Source of the DNA: Polaribacter aestuariivivens
Lineage (GTDB): Bacteria > Bacteroidota > Bacteroidia > Flavobacteriales > Flavobacteriaceae
Assembly: GCF_005885675.1 (NCBI RefSeq)
Contig: NZ_VANR01000002.1
Span: forward strand, 434,001-498,000
Direction of reading: 5' to 3'
Length of the DNA stretch: 64,000 nt
Of the stretch, positions 26,529 to 35,140 are shown one piece after another; the stretch's first letter is position 1; each line of letters starts with the position of its first letter. The position numbers were made by a program, and so were the translations under genes. The notes below the pieces were generated by a model, which was given only the letters and a program-made list of their open reading frames with translations, searched no databases and was not told where the DNA came from.

Positions 26529-27683
26529 TTAAACTAAACTGTTAATAGCCTGTTCAATATCACTTATTAAATCTTCCACTTCTTCAATTCCGACAGAAAA
26601 ACGAATCAAGCCATCTTTAATACCTCTTTCTAAACGCGCTTCTTCACTTAATAAAGCATGTGTTGTTTGTGCTGGACTCACTGTTGTACTCTCTAAACCT
26701 GCCAAACTCATAGACGGTTTTATGAGTTGTAAATTACGTTGAAATTCCATTGCATCAATAGTTTCATTTAACTCAAAGGACAACATTGCTCCAAAACCTT
26801 TCATTTGTTTTTTTGCCAATTCGTATTGAGGATGACTTTTTAAACCAGGATAATAAACACAGTTTATGTTCGTATTTCCCTCTAAATATTCAGCCATTTT
26901 CTGAGCATTTTTAGTCTGTTCTTTAACACGAAGATTTAACGTTTTTAAACTTCTTTCTAACAACCAAACTGTTTGATCGCTTAAATTTCCTCCAAAATTA
27001 ATAGCGGTTTTCCATATTTGGGCAATATGATCTTTAGAAGCTGCAATGGCACCTGCAGAAATATCAGAATGACCTCCCATATATTTTGTGGCGGAGTGTA
27101 AAATAATATCAATTCCGAAATCTACAGGATTCTGATTTATGGGTGATGCAAATGTATTATCAATCATTGTTAAACAATTATTTGCTTTTGCTAACTTTGA
27201 AATGACCTCTAAATCTGTAATTCCTAAAAGCGGATTCGAAGGTGTTTCAATATATAAAATCTTAGTATTTTGTTTGATAAGTGATTTAAAATCTTCCACT
27301 TTATCAGATTCTGTAAAAGAATATTCAATTCCGTATTTATCAAATTCAGATACGATTAAATTAAAAGTTCCTCCATAAATTACTTGTTGAATAATTACAT
27401 GATCACCCGTTTTTAAAAAAGCAAACATCGCTGCAGAAATTGCCGCCATTCCAGAACTAAAGATTAAACCATCTTCCGTTTTTTCTAAAGCTGCTATTTT
27501 TTTACACAACATTTCTTGATTTGGCGTATTAAAATAACGCGGATATCTTTTTACATCTACACCATCAAAAGCGTACGAAGTTGACATATAAATTGGCGAA
27601 ACTGCTCCTTTATGCTCAATATCTTTTACTTCACCAACATGAACGCATGTTGTATTTATTCCTAATTTTTTATCATTTCTCAT
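26529..27683 (-). CDS. PLP-dependent trans-sulfuration enzyme (cystathionine gamma-synthase / beta- or gamma-lyase type)
   Basis: 384 residues, normal length for the Cys/Met metabolism PLP enzyme family. It shows SSGMAAISAAMFAFL, YIETPSNPLLGITD and the PLP-lysine motif HSATKYMGGHSDISAGAI, with the C-terminal SLAGLESTTVSPAQTTH that includes the substrate-carboxylate-binding Ser-Leu/Gly region. These enzymes interconvert cysteine, cystathionine, homocysteine and methionine precursors. Sequence alone does not separate MetB, MetC and MccB activities, so I leave the symbol open. It precedes bshB1 on the same strand, fitting a role in cysteine supply. Confidence 0.92.
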   Translation of the reverse strand: MRNDKKLGINTTCVHVGEVKDIEHKGAVSPIYMSTSYAFDGVDVKRYPRYFNTPNQEMLCKKIAALEKTEDGLIFSSGMAAISAAMFAFLKTGDHVIIQQVIYGGTFNLIVSEFDKYGIEYSFTESDKVEDFKSLIKQNTKILYIETPSNPLLGITDLEVISKLAKANNCLTMIDNTFASPINQNPVDFGIDIILHSATKYMGGHSDISAGAIAASKDHIAQIWKTAINFGGNLSDQTVWLLERSLKTLNLRVKEQTKNAQKMAEYLEGNTNINCVYYPGLKSHPQYELAKKQMKGFGAMLSFELNETIDAMEFQRNLQLIKPSMSLAGLESTTVSPAQTTHALLSEEARLERGIKDGLIRFSVGIEEVEDLISDIEQAINSLV

Positions 27684-27734
27684 TTAAAAGATTTTACTTC
27701 TGCTAAAATACCAAATCCTATTCTAAATTTCTAT

Positions 27735-27742
27735 TATTTTTG
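27735..27742 (+). promoter_or_regulatory. Bacteroidota -7 box (TATTTTTG) for the DUF2520 gene
   Basis: Matches TAnnTTTG, 15 bp before the ATG at 27758. The in-frame TTG at 27740 falls inside this box and so cannot be translated from a transcript starting downstream of it; this decides the start in favour of 27758. Confidence 0.55.
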
Positions 27743-27757
27743 AATATCTTCGCCTAT

Positions 27758-28453
27758 ATGATTTCTATTTTAATTGTTGGAAATGGAAATGTGGCAACAC
27801 ATTTACACAAAGCTTTTTTAAAAGCTGATAATGTTGTTGTTAACAAAATATCTTCTAGAAATTTAGTAGAAATACCAAAAGCAGACATAACAATTATTGC
27901 AGTCTCTGATGATGCAATTGCAGAAGTTTCTTCAAAAATTAAAAATAGTTTTGTGGTGCATACTTCTGGAAGTTTTGCTCTAACAGATTTAAAAAACACA
28001 AATAATAAAGGTGTTTTTTATATGTTGCAAACTTTTTCAAAAGATAAAAAAGTAAATTTTTCTCAAATTCCTTTTTGTTTAGAGGCTGAAAATAAAAACG
28101 ATTATAAATTATTAGAAACTGTAGCAAAATCAATTGGAAAAAAAATATACAATATAAATTCCAATCAAAGAAAAGCTTTACATGTTGCAGCTGTTTTTGT
28201 AAATAACTTTACAAATCATTTGTATACAATAGGAAATGACATTTGTGAAGAAAATAAAGTTCCTTTTGAAATTTTACAACCTTTAATTGAAGAAACAGCT
28301 TTAAAAATTAAAAAATTGTCTCCTGAAAAAGCACAAACAGGTCCTGCTATTAGAAATGATGAACAAACAATAGAAAAACATTTACTATTGTTGAATAAAA
28401 CGCAACAAGAAATATATAAAATCTTAACAAAATCTATCCAAAATGGAAATTAG
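27758..28453 (+). CDS. Rossmann-fold NADP-binding protein with DUF2520 domain
   Basis: 231 residues. An N-terminal NAD(P)-binding motif (ILIVGNGNVATHLHKAF), then IIAVSDDAIAEV and FVVHTSGSFALTDL, and a C-terminal helical DUF2520 part (ALHVAAVFVNNFTNHLY, LIEETALKI, AQTGPAIRND). The family resembles F420/ketopantoate-type reductases; its substrate is not established. Its end overlaps the start of the KdsC-like phosphatase by 11 bp, so the two are coupled. Start chosen at the ATG after the promoter box. Confidence 0.9.
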   Translation: MISILIVGNGNVATHLHKAFLKADNVVVNKISSRNLVEIPKADITIIAVSDDAIAEVSSKIKNSFVVHTSGSFALTDLKNTNNKGVFYMLQTFSKDKKVNFSQIPFCLEAENKNDYKLLETVAKSIGKKIYNINSNQRKALHVAAVFVNNFTNHLYTIGNDICEENKVPFEILQPLIEETALKIKKLSPEKAQTGPAIRNDEQTIEKHLLLLNKTQQEIYKILTKSIQNGN

Positions 28454-28967
28454 TTACAAACAATTATTACCTAAAATTAACACTTTTATTTTTGATGTTG
28501 ATGGTGTTTTAACAAACGGAACATTAACCATAATGCCAGATGGCGAACTCGTAAGACACATGAATGTGAAAGATGGGTATGCTATGAAAACAGCTTTAAA
28601 TAAAGGATTTAGAGTTTGTATAATTTCTGGAGGAACAAATGAAGGAGTTAGAAAAAGATTAGCTGCTTTGGGTATTGAAGATATTTATTTAGGTGCTCAC
28701 AATAAAATTGAGCAATATGAATTATTGGTAAAAAAATACAATTTACAACCCGAAAATGTATTGTATATGGGTGATGATATTCCTGATTATCCTGTAATGA
28801 AATTAGTTGGTGTTTCTGCTTGTCCAAACGATGCTGTAAGAGAAATTCAACAAGTATCAAAATACATATCTGGTAAAAAAGGTGGTGAAGGTTGTGTTAG
28901 AGATGTTATTGAACAAGTTTTACGAGTACAAAACAAATGGGATGATTTTTTTGATGCTAGTTTGTAA
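28443..28967 (+). CDS. kdsC: HAD-superfamily KdsC-type phosphatase
   Basis: 174 residues. HAD motif I is FIFDVDGVLTNG (Asp18 nucleophile, Asp20), motif II IISGGTNEG and motif IV YMGDDIPD, with no cap domain: the layout of tetrameric 3-deoxy-D-manno-octulosonate-8-phosphate phosphatase (KdsC), which acts in the Kdo branch of lipopolysaccharide synthesis. The LTNGTL and KDGYAMK stretches match this subfamily well. Specificity for Kdo-8-phosphate over another sugar phosphate is inferred. Overlaps the DUF2520 gene by 11 bp, an arrangement I recognise from flavobacteria. Confidence 0.88.
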   Translation: MEISYKQLLPKINTFIFDVDGVLTNGTLTIMPDGELVRHMNVKDGYAMKTALNKGFRVCIISGGTNEGVRKRLAALGIEDIYLGAHNKIEQYELLVKKYNLQPENVLYMGDDIPDYPVMKLVGVSACPNDAVREIQQVSKYISGKKGGEGCVRDVIEQVLRVQNKWDDFFDASL

Positions 28968-29039
28968 CTTTTTAACAAATTTTTTATTAAAAAAGTTTTA
29001 AATTCACACTCTTTATTAATTATTAATATGTTTTTAACT

Positions 29040-29462
29040 ATGAAAAAAGTACTTTTTATAATTCTATTTACTACGTTTTCAATTTCAATTAATGCACAAA
29101 CAATTTTCGGAAAATGGAATTCCAAAAATGAAAAAGGTGTGGTAGATTCTGTTTTAGAAGTTTATGAGAAAAATGGAAAAGCATACGCAAAAGTGGTAGA
29201 AATTATGAATCCTGAAAGAAAAGATGCACGTTGTGTAGATTGTGAGGGCGAGTATAAAGACAAGCCTATTTTAGGTTTAGATATTTTATCTGGTTTAGAA
29301 AAAGATGATGATGAATGGTCTGGAGGTACTATTTTAGATCCACGAAATGGAAAAACATATAAATGTTATATTGAGCTTGTTAACCCAAATAAATTAAAGT
29401 TAAGAGGGTATATTGGTATTTCTCTTTTTGGAAAAACAGCTTATTGGGAGAGAGCGAAATAG
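29040..29462 (+). CDS. Exported DUF2147 protein
   Basis: 140 residues. Starting at 29040 gives a clean signal peptide (MKKVLFIILFTTFSISINAQ); an in-frame ATG at 29028 adds four residues and cannot be excluded. The mature part shows the DUF2147 pattern: IFGKWNSKNEKGVVDSVLEV, then LGLDILSGLEKDDDEWSGG, ILDPRNGKTYKCYIEL and LRGYIGISLFGKTAYWER. The fold is a small beta-barrel; function unknown, located in the periplasm. It has a conserved Cys pair in ARCVDCEG. Confidence 0.88.
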   Translation: MKKVLFIILFTTFSISINAQTIFGKWNSKNEKGVVDSVLEVYEKNGKAYAKVVEIMNPERKDARCVDCEGEYKDKPILGLDILSGLEKDDDEWSGGTILDPRNGKTYKCYIELVNPNKLKLRGYIGISLFGKTAYWERAK

Positions 29463-29510
29463 TTTTTAGTTTTTAGTGAAAAATGAAACTTTAAAACTTT
29501 GAAACTAATA

Positions 29511-30200
29511 TTAATTTTTTTCTTCTAACATTGGCACGAAAGCAAAATCACCTAGTTCTTGTTTTTCAAATTCTTTGGCAGATTTTCTAATAAACAACGT
29601 CATAATTTGAGTTTTATCTCCAACAGGAATTAATAAACTTCCTCCTATTTTTAATTGAGATAGCAAAGGATTTGGTACAAAAGGTGCACCAGCTGTTACA
29701 ATTATTTTATCAAAAGGTGCTTGCGATTTTAAACCTTTATAACCATCACCAAAAATAAATTTCTTAGGATTGTAACCTAATTTTGGTAAAAACAATGATG
29801 TTCTTTTAAACAATTCACGCTGTCTTTCAATTGTATAAACTTCTACATTTAGTTCCAACAAAACTGCTGTTTGATAGCCTGAACCAGTACCAATTTCTAA
29901 AATTTTTTCACCACCTTTTATATTTAAAGTTTGCGATTGAAAAGCAACTGTGTATGGCATAGATATAGTTTGTTCTGCAGCAATTGGAAAAGCTTTATCT
30001 TGGTATGCATGGTCTTCAAAGCTCGAGTCTATAAATAAATGACGCGGAATTTTACGCACTGCATTTAGTACATTTTCATCAAATATACCTTTTGCTTTTA
30101 ACACATTAGCAAGCTGATTTCTACGTCCTTGATGTTTTGAGGTATCTTTCAATTTTAACAAATTTCTAAAACCTAAAAATAGCAATAATTTAAGATACAT
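29511..30200 (-). CDS. pcm: Protein-L-isoaspartate O-methyltransferase
   Basis: 229 residues. SAM-binding motif I is ILEIGTGSGYQTAVLLEL; the isoaspartyl-methyltransferase signatures RHLFIDSSFEDHAYQDKAFP, AEQTISMPYTVA and IIVTAGAPFVPNPLL are all present. It repairs isoaspartyl residues in aged proteins. The ATG gives about 18 extra, hydrophobic N-terminal residues before the family's normal start (KDTSKHQGRRNQL); an in-frame TTG just before KDTSK is an alternative start. The gene is convergent with the DUF2147 gene (48 bp). Confidence 0.93.
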   Translation of the reverse strand: MYLKLLLFLGFRNLLKLKDTSKHQGRRNQLANVLKAKGIFDENVLNAVRKIPRHLFIDSSFEDHAYQDKAFPIAAEQTISMPYTVAFQSQTLNIKGGEKILEIGTGSGYQTAVLLELNVEVYTIERQRELFKRTSLFLPKLGYNPKKFIFGDGYKGLKSQAPFDKIIVTAGAPFVPNPLLSQLKIGGSLLIPVGDKTQIMTLFIRKSAKEFEKQELGDFAFVPMLEEKN

Positions 30201-30213
30201 TCCTATAAAATTG

Positions 30214-30221
30214 TATCTTTG
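30214..30221 (+). promoter_or_regulatory. Bacteroidota -7 box (TATCTTTG) for the 30272 oxidoreductase
   Basis: Matches TAnnTTTG, 50 bp before the ATG, in the divergent region with pcm. I see no convincing TTG at the -33 position. Confidence 0.45.
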
Positions 30222-30271
30222 TTTTTATTGATTTTTTTTAAAATCAAAAATCAAACTTAAAAAAATATTTT

Positions 30272-31234
30272 ATGCTAAAAGCAGGGGTTTTAGGTGCTGG
30301 TCATCTTGGAAAAATTCATTTGAAACTATTACAACAATCAAAAAAATACGAGTTAGTTGGTTTTTTTGATCCGTTTACAGAAAATGCAGAAAAAGTTGCG
30401 AAAGAATTTGGATATAAATTATTTGATTCTATTGAAGATTTAATTGATGCTGTAGAAGTAGTTGATATTGTTACACCAACATTATCGCACTTTGATTGTG
30501 CAAAATTAGCCATTGAAAAAGGATGTCATATTTTTATTGAAAAACCTATTACCAATACTGTTTTAGAAGCAGAAGCTATTAAAACTTTGGCTAGTCAAAA
30601 CCATGTACAAGGTCAAGTTGGTCATGTAGAGCGTTTTAATCCTGCATTTACTGCTGTAAGAGATAAAATAAACAACCCAATGTTTATTGAAACTCACAGA
30701 TTAGCAGAATTTAATCCCAGAGGAACTGATGTGCCTGTGGTTTTAGATTTAATGATTCATGATATTGATATCATTTTATCTGTAGTAAATTCAAAGGTAA
30801 AAAATGTACATGCAAGTGGTGTTTCTGTAATTTCTGAAACACCAGATATTGCCAACGCAAGAATTGAGTTTGAAAATGGTTGTGTTGCTAATTTAACAGC
30901 CAGTAGAATTTCTATGAAAAATATGCGTAAAACACGTTTTTTTCAAAAAGATGCATACATTTCTGTAAACTTTTTAAGTAAAGAATCAGAAGTTGTTCGA
31001 ATGAAAAACGTTCCTGAAAATCCTGATGAATTTGCTATGATTTTACAAAATGCTGAGGGAATTAAAAAACAAATTTATTTTGAAAACCCAGAGATTGAAC
31101 CAAACAATGCCATTTTAGATGAGTTAGAATCTTTTGCTGATGCAATTGAAAACGGAACAAAACCAGTAGTATCATTAAGTGCTGGAACTGAAGCATTAAG
31201 AGTTGCACAAATGGTAATAGATTGTTTTAAATAA
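30272..31234 (+). CDS. Gfo/Idh/MocA family oxidoreductase
   Basis: 320 residues. N-terminal Rossmann motif GVLGAGHLGKIHLKLL, then VVDIVTPTLSHFDCAKLAI and the family signature HIFIEKPI with the conserved EKP. The C-terminal domain has VDLMIHDIDIILS-type sequence (VLDLMIHDIDIILSV) where the catalytic His usually lies. Such enzymes oxidise or reduce sugars and inositols with NAD(P), often in cell-wall or polysaccharide pathways; no neighbour fixes the substrate. It is separated by 43 bp from the downstream guanine deaminase. Confidence 0.92.
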   Translation: MLKAGVLGAGHLGKIHLKLLQQSKKYELVGFFDPFTENAEKVAKEFGYKLFDSIEDLIDAVEVVDIVTPTLSHFDCAKLAIEKGCHIFIEKPITNTVLEAEAIKTLASQNHVQGQVGHVERFNPAFTAVRDKINNPMFIETHRLAEFNPRGTDVPVVLDLMIHDIDIILSVVNSKVKNVHASGVSVISETPDIANARIEFENGCVANLTASRISMKNMRKTRFFQKDAYISVNFLSKESEVVRMKNVPENPDEFAMILQNAEGIKKQIYFENPEIEPNNAILDELESFADAIENGTKPVVSLSAGTEALRVAQMVIDCFK

Positions 31235-31277
31235 GTATTCACAATTTTATTAGGTTTCGCATAGTAAATCGAAAAAA

Positions 31278-31751
31278 ATGACAAGTCACGAAGAATATAT
31301 GAGTGAAGCAGTGAAAGCTGCTTTAAAAGGAATGAATAATAATGAAGGTGGACCTTTTGGTTGCATTGTTGTTAAAAATGGAGTAATTGTTGGTCGTGGA
31401 AATAACAAAGTTACTTCTACAAATGACCCAACAGCTCATGCTGAAATTACAGCAATAAGAAATGCTTGTGAAAATTTAAATTCTTTTCAGTTAGAGGGTT
31501 GTATTGTTTATACATCATGTGAACCTTGTCCTATGTGTTTAGGTGCAATATATTGGGCAAGACCAGATAAAGTATATTATGGAAGTAACCAAAAAGATGC
31601 AGCTGATATTGGTTTTGATGATGAGTTTATTTATAAAGAAATTCCACTTCCGTATGAAAAAAGAAGTATTCCTTTTGAGCAAATAGGAAGAGATATTGTT
31701 TTAGAACCTTTTCAAAAATGGTCTCAAAAAGAAGATAAAACTGAATACTAA
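31278..31751 (+). CDS. guaD: Guanine deaminase (cytidine-deaminase fold)
   Basis: 157 residues, close along its length to the B. subtilis-type guanine deaminase: GGPFGCIVVKNG, NDPTAHAEITAIRNAC with zinc ligand His54 and proton shuttle Glu56, and SCEPCPMCLGAIYWARP with zinc ligands Cys84 and Cys87. The C-terminal segment (AADIGFDDEFIYKEI, PFQKW) is the part that distinguishes guanine deaminases from the tRNA adenosine deaminase TadA. It converts guanine to xanthine in the cytoplasm. Confidence 0.92.
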   Translation: MTSHEEYMSEAVKAALKGMNNNEGGPFGCIVVKNGVIVGRGNNKVTSTNDPTAHAEITAIRNACENLNSFQLEGCIVYTSCEPCPMCLGAIYWARPDKVYYGSNQKDAADIGFDDEFIYKEIPLPYEKRSIPFEQIGRDIVLEPFQKWSQKEDKTEY

Positions 31752-31757
31752 ATAAAT

Positions 31758-32054
31758 CTAAACCAGCATTAATTTAGTAACAACTTCATCCCCCAATTCT
31801 TCATTAATCATTTTAATAATTTTTTCTTTACCATAGCTTAATTCTTCTCTTAACACAGATGATGTTAATTGAATTACTAAAGTCTTATTTTGTAATTTTA
31901 CAGAGGTTGTATGTGTTGCAATTCCTGGTCCCATCATTTGAGTCCAAGTTTCTTCCACTTTAATTTTTTGCATTCCTTTTGTCAAATTATTTTCTTTGAT
32001 AAAAGTTTTCATTAAATCTTCTATTGAAAAAGAATCATTTTCTCTTTTGGACAT
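31758..32054 (-). CDS. DUF721 / DciA-like protein
   Basis: 98 residues with the DUF721 core: MKTFIKENNLTKGMQKIKV, VEETWTQMMGPGIATHT, LVIQLTSSVLREELSYGK. DUF721 includes the KH-like domain of DciA, which loads the replicative helicase in bacteria without DnaC. It lies 44 bp downstream of recF on the same strand; in many phyla DUF721 genes sit beside recF, supporting a DNA-replication role. Helicase loading by this protein is an inference. Confidence 0.88.
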   Translation of the reverse strand: MSKRENDSFSIEDLMKTFIKENNLTKGMQKIKVEETWTQMMGPGIATHTTSVKLQNKTLVIQLTSSVLREELSYGKEKIIKMINEELGDEVVTKLMLV

Positions 32055-32098
32055 TTATTTAAAGTTTTGAATAATTAAATTACGATTACTTGTAAATA

Positions 32099-33178
32099 TT
32101 ACAATTTAAAAATTTGATATGGTTTGTTACTTTGCTTTACAATATTCTCAGTTCTATCAGAATGTGTATCTGTAATAAAAATCTGCCCAAATTCATCATC
32201 ATTTACCAATTCTATAATTTGTAGCACTCTGTTTTCATCTAATTTATCAAATATATCATCCAAAAGCAATATCGGAACTACTTTTGATTGTTGTTTAATA
32301 AACTGAAACTGAGCTAACTTTAAAGCTATTAAATATGATTTTTGTTGACCTTGTGAACCAAATTTTTTAATTGGATAGGTTCCAATTTCAAAACTCAAAT
32401 CATCTTTATGAATTCCAGAAGTTGTGTATTGCAAAATTTTATCCTTTTCTAAAGACTTTTTCATTAAACCTTGCATAGAAAAATCATGTAATTGACTTTT
32501 GTAAATTAAGTTAACACTTTCTTTGTCACCAGAAATTATTTGATATTTTTCATTAAAAATTGGTATAAATTTTTCTAAAAATTCTTTTCTAACTTGGTAA
32601 ATTCTGGTACCATACTCAGCTAGTTGTTCGTCATAAACACTTAAATTTAAAGCATCAAAAGTTCTGTTGGCTGCAAAGTATTTTAACAATGCATTTCGCT
32701 GACTCAATACTTTATTATAAGAAATAAGGTCTTGTAAATACTTTTTGTTTTGTTGTGAAATTACACCATCAATAAATTTTCTTCTAGTATCACTACCTTC
32801 TGTTACCAAATCTCTATCAGCAGGCGATATTATAACCAAAGGAAGTTGCCCAATATGTTCCGAAAACTTATCATAACTTTTTCCATTTCGTTTTAAAACC
32901 TTTTTTTGCCCTTTTTTTAAGCTACAAACAATTTTTTCATTTCTATCGTTTAAAAGGTAATCTCCTTCTATCATAAAAAAAGACTCTTCGTGCTTAATAT
33001 TTTGAATTGCGACAGAATTAAAATAACTTTTTGCAAAAGATAAGTAATAAATAGCATCTAAAACATTGGTTTTACCAACACCATTATCACCTACAAAACA
33101 ATTTATTTTTTGTTGAAAATCAAAAGATTGCGACGTTATATTTTTAAAATTGACTAAAGAAAGTTTCTGTAAATACAT
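32099..33178 (-). CDS. recF: DNA replication and repair protein RecF
   Basis: 359 residues. SMC-like ATPase with Walker [21 protein letters not shown] (near residues 30-38), signature-like [18 protein letters not shown] and Walker [14 protein letters not shown]. The N-terminus [14 protein letters not shown] and the mid-region [20 protein letters not shown] match the family closely. RecF with RecO and RecR loads RecA at single-strand gaps. Followed by DUF721 and divergent from the TPR gene at 33294. Confidence 0.97.
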   Translation of the reverse strand: MYLQKLSLVNFKNITSQSFDFQQKINCFVGDNGVGKTNVLDAIYYLSFAKSYFNSVAIQNIKHEESFFMIEGDYLLNDRNEKIVCSLKKGQKKVLKRNGKSYDKFSEHIGQLPLVIISPADRDLVTEGSDTRRKFIDGVISQQNKKYLQDLISYNKVLSQRNALLKYFAANRTFDALNLSVYDEQLAEYGTRIYQVRKEFLEKFIPIFNEKYQIISGDKESVNLIYKSQLHDFSMQGLMKKSLEKDKILQYTTSGIHKDDLSFEIGTYPIKKFGSQGQQKSYLIALKLAQFQFIKQQSKVVPILLLDDIFDKLDENRVLQIIELVNDDEFGQIFITDTHSDRTENIVKQSNKPYQIFKL

Positions 33179-33261
33179 GAATAATTAATGGTCTTTAAAA
33201 CGAATTGCAAATTATTGAAAATTTTGCGAATTATCTCCTTTTAAAATCCAATTAAAAAAAC

Positions 33262-33269
33262 TATTTTTG
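33262..33269 (+). promoter_or_regulatory. Bacteroidota -7 box (TATTTTTG) for the TPR-ribH-mutL run
   Basis: Matches TAnnTTTG, 24 bp before the ATG at 33294. The in-frame TTG at 33267 lies inside this box, which argues against an earlier start. Confidence 0.55.
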
Positions 33270-33293
33270 TCGCCACTAATTTTTAAGCAAACT

Positions 33294-34061
33294 ATGGCAA
33301 CATACAAGAAAAAATACAAAGCAGAAGGTAAAAAGCAGCAAAATCAAATAGATGAATCTGAATTCGAAACTGCTGGAGTATTAAACACTTTAGATGAAAC
33401 TGCATCAAAATCTGAGCAATGGATAGAAAAAAATAGCAAACCGTTATTTTATTCATTAGTTGCAGTTGTTGTAATTTTCTTAGCCTACTTAGGTTATAAT
33501 AAATACATTTCTGAACCAAAAGAGTTAGATGCCTCTAATGAGTTAGCATTTCCAAGAAAATACTTTGATGAAGCTGCAGTTGCAGGTTCTGGTATTGATT
33601 CTTTATTAAACTTAGGTTTAGAAGGTGCTGATGGTAAATATGGCTTTTTAGATATTGCTGACGAATATAGTGGAACTGATGCAGGAAACTTAGCAAACTA
33701 TTATGCAGGTGTTTCGTATTTACAAATGAAAAATTACGAAAAAGCTATTGAATATTTAAATAAATTTAATTCTGATGATGCTTTATTAGGTCCTGTGTCT
33801 TTAGGTGCTATTGGTGATGCTTTTGCTGATATAAACCAGCCAGAACAAGCTTTAGAGTATTATGAAAAAGCGGCTAATAAAAAAGCTAACGAATTTACAA
33901 CACCTCTATATTTATACAAAGCAGGACAAACTGCTATGCAATTGAAAGAATATGATAAAGCAACCTCTTTATTTACAAAAATAAAAGATAATTATCCAAA
34001 TTCTGATCAAGGTAAAGATGTTGAAAAATTTATTTATGCAGCAAAATACGCTGATAAATAA
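33294..34061 (+). CDS. Membrane-anchored tetratricopeptide-repeat protein
   Basis: 255 residues from the ATG at 33294. A charged N-terminal ~45 residues is followed by one membrane segment (PLFYSLVAVVVIFLAYLGY) and then TPR-like helices (AGNLANYYAGVSYLQMKNYE, GPVSLGAIGDAFADINQPEQ, ALEYYEKAANKKANEF, YKAGQTAMQLKEYDKA). The layout resembles YfgM-type and other TPR_21 proteins: inner-membrane anchored with the repeats in the periplasm. Partner proteins unknown. First gene of a long plus-strand run. Confidence 0.88.
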   Translation: MATYKKKYKAEGKKQQNQIDESEFETAGVLNTLDETASKSEQWIEKNSKPLFYSLVAVVVIFLAYLGYNKYISEPKELDASNELAFPRKYFDEAAVAGSGIDSLLNLGLEGADGKYGFLDIADEYSGTDAGNLANYYAGVSYLQMKNYEKAIEYLNKFNSDDALLGPVSLGAIGDAFADINQPEQALEYYEKAANKKANEFTTPLYLYKAGQTAMQLKEYDKATSLFTKIKDNYPNSDQGKDVEKFIYAAKYADK

Positions 34062-34134
34062 TATACAGTAAACAGTATTAATAAGCAGTAAACTTAGTGT
34101 AAACTGCAACTGAAAACTGAAAACAAAAAAAAAT

Positions 34135-34641
34135 ATGGCTACAACCAATTTATCATATTACGATAAAGCAACAATCCCAAATGCGAAACCTTTTCGATTT
34201 GGGATTGTTGTTTCTGAATGGAATCCTGAAATTACTGAAAATTTAAAAAAAGGTGCAATTGATACTTTGTTAAATTGTGGTACTGCAAATGAAAACATCA
34301 TTTCTTGGGATGTTCCTGGAAGTTTTGAGCTAGTTTATGGATGTAAAAAAATGATTCAATCACAAAAAGTAGATGCTATTATTGCCATTGGAAATGTAAT
34401 TCAAGGTGAAACTAAACATTTCGATTTTGTTTGTGAGGGAGTTACACAAGGTATTGTAGATTTGAATATAAAATACGATGTTCCTGTTATTTTTTGCGTT
34501 TTAACAGATAATACAAAGCAACAATCGTTAGATAGATCTGGTGGAAAACTAGGCAATAAAGGTATTGAATGTGCTGTTGCTGCTGTAAAAATGGCAGCTC
34601 TTAAAAATATTGATAGAAATAAAGAGCACATAGGTTTTTAA
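34135..34641 (+). CDS. ribH: 6,7-dimethyl-8-ribityllumazine synthase
   Basis: 168 residues. Family motifs in order: FGIVVSEWNPEITENLKKGA, WDVPGSFELVYGCKKM, AIIAIGNVIQGETKHFDFVC (with the catalytic His in ETKHFDF), and VPVIFCVLTDNTKQQSLDRS. It condenses the ribityl-amino-uracil and dihydroxybutanone phosphate to give lumazine, the last but one step of riboflavin synthesis; it forms icosahedral or pentameric shells. Sits between the TPR gene and a small membrane-protein gene. Confidence 0.97.
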   Translation: MATTNLSYYDKATIPNAKPFRFGIVVSEWNPEITENLKKGAIDTLLNCGTANENIISWDVPGSFELVYGCKKMIQSQKVDAIIAIGNVIQGETKHFDFVCEGVTQGIVDLNIKYDVPVIFCVLTDNTKQQSLDRSGGKLGNKGIECAVAAVKMAALKNIDRNKEHIGF

Positions 34642-34707
34642 ATTTATTTTCCAAGATTAAAATAAGTTTACTCTCAAAACCAAACCCTTATAAAATTCAA
34701 TGCTTTT

Positions 34708-34738
34708 TTTACGTTTTTTTCTTTCAAAAAAACGTAAA
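34708..34738. repeat. Perfect 13-bp inverted repeat downstream of ribH
   Basis: TTTACGTTTTTTT and AAAAAAACGTAAA flank a 5-nt spacer, 66 bp after the ribH stop. It could be a weak terminator for ribH (no long T run follows it outside the stem) before the small gene at 34865. Confidence 0.6.
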
Positions 34739-34864
34739 CATTTAAAATACTTTTAACATCAATCTTTGACGAATTCCTTTAAATTCTTTAAATTTGACTA
34801 GCTTTACAATTGGTATGAAAATTGATTTAAAAAAAATTAATATTCACCAATTATTTCTAAAACT

Positions 34865-35137
34865 ATGGGATTTTTAAAACGTACAAATAAAAAATTTGAT
34901 TATCAACCTCGCTATTATAAAGGAGAAGGAAATCCTTTTAAAATTGAACATAAATTAGATAAGTTTAGAAAAACAGCAGGTAAAAATAAAGGAATCAAAG
35001 GTAAATTTAATGACGCTTTTGACGATTTAAAAAATCCTGATAAAGGCGTAAACAAAACATTACTCATAATTATCGCAATTTTAGTACTTATTTTTCTATT
35101 TATTATAGATTTCGATTTATCTATTTTCATAAAATAA
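34865..35137 (+). CDS. Small membrane protein, often mis-named riboflavin synthase beta subunit
   Basis: 90 residues: a basic soluble N-terminus (FLKRTNKKFDYQPRYYKGEG, KFRKTAGKNKGIKGKF) and one C-terminal membrane segment (TLLIIIAILVLIFLFIIDF). It has no similarity to riboflavin enzymes; in databases such proteins can carry a riboflavin label because of the ribH neighbour. It lies 3 bp before mutL, so they are likely co-expressed. The Tyr/Arg-rich YQPRYYKGEG stretch suggests a nucleic-acid or membrane-surface contact, but no function is known. Confidence 0.82.
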   Translation: MGFLKRTNKKFDYQPRYYKGEGNPFKIEHKLDKFRKTAGKNKGIKGKFNDAFDDLKNPDKGVNKTLLIIIAILVLIFLFIIDFDLSIFIK

Positions 35138-35140
35138 TTA

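Noticed and set aside
28847..29125. Minus-strand ORF of 92 codons
   Set aside because: It is antisense to the 3' end of kdsC and the start of the DUF2147 gene, with no coding signal of its own.
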